A program made the position numbers and the translations under genes. From Ptychodera flava (Eukaryota; Hemichordata; Enteropneusta; Ptychoderidae), in the NCBI RefSeq assembly GCF_041260155.1, contig NC_091928.1:30923388-30987387 (forward strand): a stretch of 64,000 nt of DNA. Reading direction: 5' to 3'. Under the pieces are notes generated by a model. It did no database searches, was not told the DNA's origin, and saw only the letters and a list, made by a program, of their open reading frames with translations. Positions 22,905 through 33,571 of this stretch are shown here, piece by piece; within the stretch, counting starts at the first letter, position 1, and each line of letters opens with the position of its first letter.

Positions 22905-25900
22905 TGTGTGTGTAGAGAGAGGTGGTGGTGGTGTGTGTGTCTGTGTGTCTGTTTACATGATAACTCAAAAACGCCTGAACAGATTCAAGTCAGATTTGGT
23001 AGACAGGTACCATATGCTACTTGCAAGAACTGATTAGATTTTGTTTAGTGTTATGAAGTTATGCAATATCATTTTTTTTCATATAATGATTTCCCTATGG
23101 AGACGGTAATGACAGTGTCGACATATATCAAGAAATACTGCACAAAATTTCATGAAACTTTTCACAGATGACAATCTCAGAACATTATGATGGTACTGTG
23201 AGTGTCATGTCAATTATCTGCTCATTTGCATATTTAATGAACTTTTGTAATTAGTGACATAACTCTGAAATTCCTGCACCAAATTTGATGATAAATGCAA
23301 CAAATATTGATCTGATATATATCTAATTGTACTGAGAAGCATTGGGCTTTGTCATTTGCATATTTTATGACGTTTTGTAATTAGTCATATAACTCCGAAA
23401 TAACTCCACTAAATTTTATGATATCTGCTGCAGATAATGGTCTGACAGATATCTAACTGTGGTGTAAATCTTTCAGCAGTGTGAAGTTAGTTAAGGGTTC
23501 ATTTGCATATTTATTGAACTTTATAATATAACAGATATCCGATTGTTCTTATTCCACACCTCACACGGCTGTCGATTATATTGGTATGAATTGGGTTTTT
23601 TTGACAGGAATATTGAGAAAAAAAACATAATACAATAAATCCTCGTCAAAATAGTTACCTGGCAGTAGACTGGCATACACGTCTAGTCTTATCAGTAGTC
23701 TGTCTTCCACTCCGCGTCGTGTGCTCAATTGAACTGCTGTCAGAATATACAATGTCTGTCTTTGTTCTTGTGTTTTGGTAAGTGATTATCCTGAGGTCTG
23801 CAAATGTTGCGTAACATCTCCTTGCTCGTTGTTTTGTCACTTTAAAATGAGACAGGTCAAAGGTACAATTGTTTTACACAACTTCATAACAGTCAAAAAG
23901 TATGCAGTAATTCATGTCATACTGTATTATTTCATGCGTCCAGTATTGTCTGATAAATGTCAATACATGTCGAGTCATCAGCAGTCAATTTCAATGCTTG
24001 ATAACTAAGTTTGTAATTTTGTCAAACTCAAAATCTGTACAAGTCATTTGCATATAACACGTCATTCCTTCCATTCAGGGGTCACATTAGCAGGTCAAGT
24101 TGTTCTGTTGAGTAAATGCTAAAATTTTCTAGTCTGTTTACTGGATATCCAACATTCTGTGAAGCGTACTACTATTAATGAACCTGTTGTAAAACACGTG
24201 AGCACATTCAGTTCACATCTGGTTTCCATAAGTACCACATGACAACTAATAAAATAACCTCTTAAAATCAGGGTTTTTTCTTCTCCGGTAAAAATCACTG
24301 CAGTGTTTTTAGTTGGACTTTGCTTGATCCAAAGGTGTTTACAAATCCTGCAAAATATGTCTGCGATTTTTGTATGAGGCTTTAGATCGTTTTCTATGAC
24401 TCGACATCTTATTTCGACTTGCCTTTGACCAACTGTCTTACACCATTAAATGTATGTAACAAAAAAACTAGTGCAGATAAAAAGAAATTTGAGACAAAAT
24501 TTGAGTTCGTTGTTTCCAATAGTTGGCGAAGTTATTTCTAGGTGAAACACTCCTGTTTTTGTACAGCAGAGGGTAAAGACCCATTTTATTCAAATTGATT
24601 GTCACATGAAACATTTTACAAAATACACATGGTGGAATGCAATAATAGAGTTTGCCATAGCTTAAAAGCCGACGACAATAACATTTTAAATACTAAATTT
24701 ATTTTTAAATTAGGGCTTCTGTATTAAATGGTAAGCGTGACGAATCGTTTCCTAGTTATCTGTAAAATATGTGTTTAAATCTTAGTGTTGAGATTCAAAA
24801 TGTACCTGGCACCACTGATTAAAGCCATATTTGACCCGATGTCAAGCGCTCGATTAATTGGTCAATGGTTTTCATATTAAGACGTTCACCAGGATGGTTA
24901 AAATTCCCTTACGTACATGTAGAATGCACCCGAGGACAGATATTTGGACTCACAAATTTTATAAATTATGTTCCGATTTACCTAAATTGTTGGGCTCAGC
25001 ATTAAATTTGCACCATCCTATTTTTTCGAACATAGGAAAGTTTCCCTTTCTTTATGGAGTTAACACAAATATAGCGGAGATTATAAATTGCAAATATCGG
25101 TACTGTTTCTCTGGCATCAAACCTTACACGGTGACACCTGATTTTTATTCTTTATTGGGGAAGAGAGATGTTCCAGGTTCATTGAGGAAAGTTTGAGCAA
25201 AAGCGTAAGTCTTCCACTTTCACTACCCCATCGATTTTAAGTTTAAAAAAGGAAAATGCTAAAAACATCCATGTATAAGGAAAGTCCGATTGTCTCCACA
25301 GTGTATATGGTCAGTTCATCTATTCCACCAAGCCAGTCTTAATGAACTACTAAATGTATACGAAATCAATAAATGGAACTTACCAGAAAATATGAAGAAA
25401 TAGACTAGTTACTGTACCAGAAAATCTTGTGAGATAATGCGGCAACCCCACAGCAAGTGCAGTACTTATCGAGTATCAGTTACTAATCATCAAGTATTAT
25501 TTCCCAAATACACATCTGCGAGGTGGATCGGAAAGAGTAAGATTGGTAAATGGACGAAATCGTTATGAAGGCCGCGTAGAGGTCAAACTGAAGGCATCAC
25601 TTTGGACACCTGTGTGCCAAGCTGGGTGGGATTTACATATCTCAAACATACTATGTAGAGAGTTAGGTAAGAAAGTTTGGTTAGTATTAACTTGTTAGTA
25701 TTAACTTGCTCAGACAGCACTTATACCGTTTAGTGTCTAGTTGCCTAACCGTAATGGAAAATAGCGTAAAGATGGATGCAGTGGGACTTTACCAGCTCTG
25801 AAACACGGACTTCAAATATGTAAGAAATATCTGGTGTGTTAAGGGCATTGAATCTTAACGTTTTCAGAATTTGCTGAAGAAAACATATCTTTACTGTGCG

Positions 25901-26826
25901 AAATGTGTTAATGCTGTAAGTTATTGTCTGATGTGTTAGCATGACCATTTCTACAGTTGTACATTTCATCGTTTGAGTTCGTAGGACGCAATGGAGCTAT
26001 GAAGTTCAGTAGAGACAACGGTGCTCTCACTAGCGATCCGCGTGAACGAATACTGAATGTCGACTGTAATCAGGACAAAACGTCAATAATTGATTGTGAA
26101 TATACATCCAGCGGAACGTGTCGTAACGCGGCCACAACGAAATGTAACTGTAAGTAAAAATTACTGTCAGTGCAATCGTACATAACCTAATGGTTTTTGG
26201 CCGAATGTTTTGGATCAACGACGTACATTATTTTTACTGTTTGCGCAATTTTCAGTGCTAAAAAGGGGGATCTTCATGAGTAAGTTCTTCGAATAAAAAG
26301 AGAATAAAGTACTATTCGAAAAAATCCACATGCAATGATACACGGAGTAGTAAACATATCAGTCATCTCCATTTCATTATACTTTGCCTCGTGTAGACGA
26401 TGGCTACCTTGGTTGCTACAAGGACAAAAGTCATGATCCAATACTGCCAGGAGAGCCGGAAATCATCCAACGGATGACGATACAGTCGTGTTTAGACTTC
26501 TGCAGAAGCCTTGATATGCATTATGCGGGTTTAAAGCTATCTAATGAATGCTACTGTGGAAAGCAAGACAGCGATTATGAGCGACACGGCATTGCGTTAT
26601 ATTCATGCACTACAGAGTGTGAAGGAGATGAGTCTCAAACCTGTGGAGGAGATACTGCAATATCGATATATAAAAGTAAGACTTTAAAGCTCAAAGAAAT
26701 AGCCATACGTAGATTCGGTGCTGTTATCATCGTCGTCTTTGCTGACATTATGTCGTTGTTTAATATTTGTTGTCGAATAAGATTAAATAAATCACATTTA
26801 AATTATATGTATAATAATGTAAATAA

Positions 26827-26897
<71 letters not shown>

Positions 26898-29800
26898 CTT
26901 TATCTAGTCTGAATTTGTTGCAGCGTCACTCGGTGCCTGTGGAGGCGCAATTGAAAATTGTAGTACGATCTACTCTCCTGGATTTCCCGCTCAGAGCTGG
27001 AAAAGACTTAATTGTTCGTGGACATCACAACTCCAGTCGAAACTGCGATCGAACTGAAACTTGGCTTCAAAGACACAAAAGATATATTTTATATCAACGA
27101 AAACATATTCGGTCTTGAACGCAAAGTCGTCGTGATGGAAAACACAGTCATGACATCTTGTTCAAATGAAGTTCACTTTTCGTCATATGGAGATGGAACG
27201 GGTGGTGTTTTTGCACTAGAATTTAAGGGTATGGTAATGTTTTACACATCCATGGCAGTGTCCTTACTTTAAAGCAAGAGAACATACGCATTGACAGATT
27301 CATTTTGATTGCTGATTCTGAAGTCAATTTGGCAGAAAACAACGACCCTCCCTCACCACTCCATTGTATATAGAAGGCGCCGTTGAAACCTTAATGTTTA
27401 ATTATCAATGTAGATGAATTGATACATTAAATTGGAAAAAAGAGGCTTCGTTTCTATCATAACTGCAGAACATGAAAAGTGAAATTTGGCATGCCTGCTA
27501 ACGGCCTGCGGCACGGGGCAGGCGGCCCGTGGCGCTTGAATTAGGTTTAACCGTTCTGGTCGGCCGACAGTCGCCTCACTACATATGAACCCATGCTACA
27601 GAAGACTGTTCAAATTTTGCTCTTTGCAAGAGCCAATCAGGTTGCCCCGAAGACGATTTATATGTGGCTGTGATGTGCGTTCGCAGTTTCCGTTGCTTTA
27701 TTTTGACTTGACATGGGCAGACTGAAAACCGATCTCGTGTAAACTGACGTTGTTGATATTTGTTGACATTGCTAGATATCTTGCATTTATAAGTGTTAGC
27801 AATTAACTGCTGGTGTTATCAGTGACTTTGTGGTATCACAGCAAATATACTCCGCAGGGTTATTAAGCTGGTTTTTTCAATCTGTCGTCTGATCTGGACG
27901 ATTCGCGAGATTTGAACGCGATCTTCGATACAGTATTTCATATGTAATGATGCGACTGTCAGCTAACGAGAACATCAAAGAATATGCATACTTTTAGGAG
28001 GAAACGCCGTCATCTTTACATCTGATATTAATCAGATTTGTTGAAATCATTTGCATGTGTTGCTGTGTTTAAGTTGCTGTATGTTTTGTTTTCTAATTCT
28101 GATTTTAATCAGATTGGATTTAAACGCACATCCAGAACATTGCTATCTCGCATCATGCATATCATTCTTCATATTTGTATAAGCACCAAAGATTACATTG
28201 CAGTTGCGTTGACCGATTCCATTCTCCCTTTCAATTGCACAAGAAAAATCATCACAGGCTTACAGATAATCACAAGTCACTTGTAAAGTTTACTAAATGT
28301 TGCGTTGATTTAGGTTAACGGGTAAGGGTGTAGTTACTCATCAAAGAGTCAAACAAGGAGAATATTCAGTTCATATCCGGTTTGTTGTTGTTGTTGTCAC
28401 TCTTCGATAGGCGTTGCACAACATTGTAGACAACCCTCTGCTTTAGAAGAAGAATACAGAGAAAAAGGACACTTTGATGTGACTGATTTCTGTCCATTGC
28501 AAGGGAAAAATTTATCCATTCAATGCATAACCGGGTACAGTTTGGCGTCTGTTCATTACACCATCACGTGTTTAGAAAATGGATCATGGAGCAACACCTT
28601 TCCTGAGTGTTCAAGTAGGTGCCAAAAAAACAAACAAAAGAATTTTACTAATGGAGCGCCGTACCTCTTGTAGATTGACGTACAAATGCACTATGTTAGA
28701 GTTTAACAATCACTGCTGGCATTATTACATTTGGATGAACCTGTAGGAATATTCATTAGATCGCACTTTGTAATCGTTAAAATATAAACTCCATTCTAAC
28801 ACAATAAAGCAGACATTTCTCTAATTAGAGAAACCCTATATTGATTCTTCACTAAGATGATCACAACCGTAATGCTAAACACTTAATGTTTCCTTCCCTG
28901 TCTTCAGTCATCGATTGTGGTGATCCCGGTAACGTTGATAACGCCAGCAGAGAAGCCACGTCTTACACATACCAAAGTATCGTGAATTACACATGTCACT
29001 ATGGGTTTACTGGTGAAGGCAGCATAACATGCATAGCAAATGGAAGATGGACAGAGAAGCCAAGATGTAAAGGTGCATAATTACATTTTGACTGACTTTC
29101 ATTTTTATACTCGCATAATGTTGTATGCAGCGCCAAAATGGGAATCATATGGCATCAGCTGGATGCACCTACTGCATGGAAATTCTGCAAAATTTAACTT
29201 TTCACGAGTTTCAGTGATTTACAGCGTCATTAGCTGTAACCTTTGAAGACGTATTCACTGTTGTTGCTTTGTATGACACTGAACAGTTCTTTTACTGCAC
29301 CCAAATATTTATAAAATATATTACTGTTTACATTTGAATTCTAGTCAGGACCAGAACTAACTTGTCAATAATGCAGTATACACAAAGCTCAACAATTTAG
29401 AGCAAGACCCTATAAATGACACAAAACTATTTAAAATAATCAGAAATTATGGTCCTGACTCTTCACATATATTTCCTGAATACAATTAAATAAGAGATGG
29501 ACAAAAAAAGAAACAGATAAAGGTTACAAAAAATAATTTTAAAATCATTACAATATTGGGAAAGGTTATGTAACCATCGTGCGGCCAATGTCTCTATGGT
29601 GACATCATAATGTACAATTGTCATAGTGTTGTTAATAGTTCGCTGTATAAAACAGACGCAAACAAAGATAGCAAAGGTCCTATGGAATTGCGTTCTACTT
29701 GTCATATTATAAATGTTATTTTATCAAAGGCAGGTAGACTGTAGCTTGATGTTTTCAGTCATCGACTGTGGCGACTCAGGTTTTGTTGATAATGCCGAGA

Positions 29801-32800
29801 GAGAGGTATTTTCTCAAACATACCAAACCAATGTGAAGTACAAGTGCCATGATGGGTAATGGGGGTGGTAACATAACATGTTCTATGAGTGGTACTTGGA
29901 CTGAAAATTACAATGCACAGGTAGAGATTAATACAGAAGCTCAACATCTTCAATAATTCCACGTCGATTAAGATTGGAAGTTTAGCTGTACTCTACGTCT
30001 ATCATTATACTTTTGATATTTCTTTTCAAACGTAATCCCTGAAAATGGAGATATTATTGCAAGAAGGGTTGAGGAAATTGTACTAGCCTGGCCTTGCACT
30101 TTTAAAAGATGACGTTCCAAATTATGCTGTACAATACTTATCAAAAACTCGTTTTTATGCGGTACTACCGTCCACTAGTATAATTTCATGACAAGGACAT
30201 ACTGCATATCATATAGTAGAGTCGACGATCTGAAAGTTACTCAAAATATGTTAGCAAGCCTGAAAACCTATATCTTACTACATGTATTATACTGAACTGG
30301 CCCTTTGGGCGAGTGTGTTGAGTATACAAAATACGGTGACATTCTATATATGTGAATCTCAACTCATGTACGTGCAAACGTCCCGTAGATGGTTCGTTAA
30401 TCCTTTGACGTTTATATGACACCTATAATTTAGTAATAGATTCTTGTTTATGACAGAGTAATGCTATTTTCAGAATCATACCTCAACTTTTTATATTTGA
30501 GAATCGATTGCTTTATAACCATGTTTTTCAGACGTTAAGTTCCGCATATATTTGTCGTATAATATTCGAATAGTTGTAATTTAACAAGGAGCGACAACTA
30601 ACTGACGCGTGTTCAACGGTTCATTACGATGACATATTATTAAAGGACAAAGTCGGCAATTTTATATGAATTATGTTTGATGCGAGATACTACTTACATT
30701 GTTTGACATGTTGAAATATATTGAATGAATGGGTGACTTTGCATATATGCTATCCCGGTTTCAGACAAATTAAATGAAACCATCCCGAATATGAATTAAT
30801 TGTAATGACATTTAATTCATTTTCACGATGATTTCATGTATCGTGTCTAGAACAGAGGTGGAATATATGCATGGTCACCCATTCATCTAGTATCTTTCAA
30901 CATGACAAACAATGTATGTTGTATCTCGTAAGTCTGTAAGTGTTGTGATTTATGTTGTACAACTAACATACTACAATTTTTCATGGTTTGCAAACAACGA
31001 AAATTACAATTTTACATTTCCCAATGTGAAGTGTGATAGTTGCCTTATCAGTTATCGCATCACTATTCGTAATAAGTAACCATGGAAGTATACTGTTGCT
31101 TACTTCTGGCAGAGAGATACAAAAATGTCACACTAATTTATAGCTATTCAGACGCAGAAATAATACTCTTTCTTGGATTTGTATGATACATTCATTTTCC
31201 AGAAGCCCACGTATATTGATATATTTTTAAATTACACACATATCTGACTGTTCCTTTTTTTCTCCTTTGTCAATGTTAGCTACGCCAACATATAATGCTT
31301 TTATCTTACCTCATATAATGTACTGTTTGGAAATCTGGGAAACACTTATTTCAGCTATTTAGAGCCAATTTTTCGCCTTCAGAAACGGGTGTTCGCTCAA
31401 TTACCTTTTCTCATTTCATTGCTCATTCCGAACCTCTGTTTTACAAACTGAATATTTTAGATATCTACAAACTGAGTAAATATTGTACTTGTATGTTTGT
31501 TTATGATTTGAAACATAACAATCTTCCTCATACAGTTGAACACTATTTTGAGATTCCAAAGCACTCGTATCCAACACGATTAACACAAGTTGAAAATTTT
31601 CGTATTCCAGGCTCAAATTTGACAATTTCACAACATCATATATTAGGTATGCAGCTGTGAAACACTGGAATTCGCTGCCTGACTATCTCAAACAATTGTC
31701 AAGTAGACAAGTTTTCAAGTCTGCATTGAAACATCACTTACTGAATTTACATTAAATCTGTGTTTGTTTCTATCCTCCATCACACTTAAGCTTGTACCGA
31801 ATAGTTATTAGTATACTCACGGGCCATGAACTCGACTAGTCCTTTTAGACTATTTTCATGGCCCTCACCAGATTTTACAATATTGCAATGTTCTTTTCTT
31901 TTCTTTGACTTTGTACGATTTCAGTAATACACAGTTTTCTGATAATTTTCATTATTGTACATACTGTGAAGCATCTGGTGAAATAAAGCATTCATTCAAA
32001 GACGCCAGACAATCCATCAGGGTTTGGTGCAGGTATGTATTTTAGATCTCTATCACATTGTAATAGCACTGAAATATAATGAAAGTACTGAGCCGAAAAT
32101 ATGGGCATACACAGACAGTCGAATGGACAGAAAATCATTTTCATCATATGCACAAGACAATCTGTCCTCTCCCAACACAAAATAAACAAACTATGATTTA
32201 TACTACGTCGTTCAACTTGATGAAATCACAAAATTCTTGCGTTTGCCTTTCTTGGTATTAGCTATCGAAATGTCTATCGAAATTTATGTTTAAAGTGAAA
32301 GCTTTGTATTATCCTATTTAGATTAGTAGAATCTGACAAAATGCATCGACTTGGCAAAGGTTTAGTTCTTGTGTTTGCGTTTTGTTACCAATGTTAAGAA
32401 ACGTATTATTATGCCTAGAATTTACCACTTTATCTTTCGACGTTGAAGAAGACGCCTGTGCCCCATACTTACAGTATCGGTTACGACATATAGGATCGAG
32501 AACTGCGTCTTGGCCACAAACTGATCCCAGACGTCGTCGGGACATCAGTACTTTCATAGAATACGACAACAATTATCCGAATAACAAAAGGAGGCATTAC
32601 CGCCCATATGTTGGGGAAAAAATACAGTTTTTTTTTTATTTTTTCTATTTATTGAAAGACAAAAAAGGACAAGAAACTGAAAACCCAGGAGGAGAGGAAA
32701 ACAAATTTACATATTTTTTTACAAATTACATTATAAGAATCTATCTAAAATTTCGATGACTCTCTAAGACTTTGCAAAATTTGAATTACAGTCTAACACC

Positions 32801-33448
32801 TTCCTATTGTATTTCATGTCTTCACTTAGTGCCACATAAGTTGGAAGTTTATTCTCAAATCTACAGTAGTAAATATATCTCTTTGTCAAAAGACTTATCA
32901 TATTCCAACCCTGAAAGGTTTCCTCACAGGTTTTAATCCCGAGGATGATTTCAGTCTCTGTAAATATCACCTTACAACGGATAAAGATACAGTTCCATAT
33001 TTGTTGTACATAATCACATCCATTAAAAAATGCTTGACACTTGCCCAAGCGTATTAATGAGCACTGCTAAAGTACTTAAAAAGTTTAAACGCGGAATTCC
33101 TTTGGGAACCTGTTTTTATTTGCAAGTAGAACAAAGTTTGGATCGTGCATCAAATAAGTATGACATTCCCGAAATATTTCTTAGTTCAGCTCAAATATAT
33201 TGGAGACGTAATGACCGTGTCACCACTCGTCCTCATCTCCTGGTGATGCGGGATGTACGTCAAGGGCATTTTCTTTCGCTGTAATAATATGTCAATAACA
33301 ATGTATCAGTATGTAAAATAATTCAACGTAGTAGCATTCATGTGTCTATACACGTGTCTACAAACACACGCACCCAAGACAGCAACCATCAAGCATATAT
33401 AAGTATGCTTATGTACAATGAGTACTGTTTAGTGTACATATCAATTTA

Positions 33449-33515
<67 letters not shown>

Positions 33516-33516
33516 G

Positions 33517-33571
<55 letters not shown>

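Noticed and set aside
24858-25196. 112-codon open frame before the gene 1 SRCR exons as an extra coding exon.
   Set aside because: It lies in intronic block R2, is not conserved as protein in the gene 2 copy, and the signal exon joins SRCR in phase without it.
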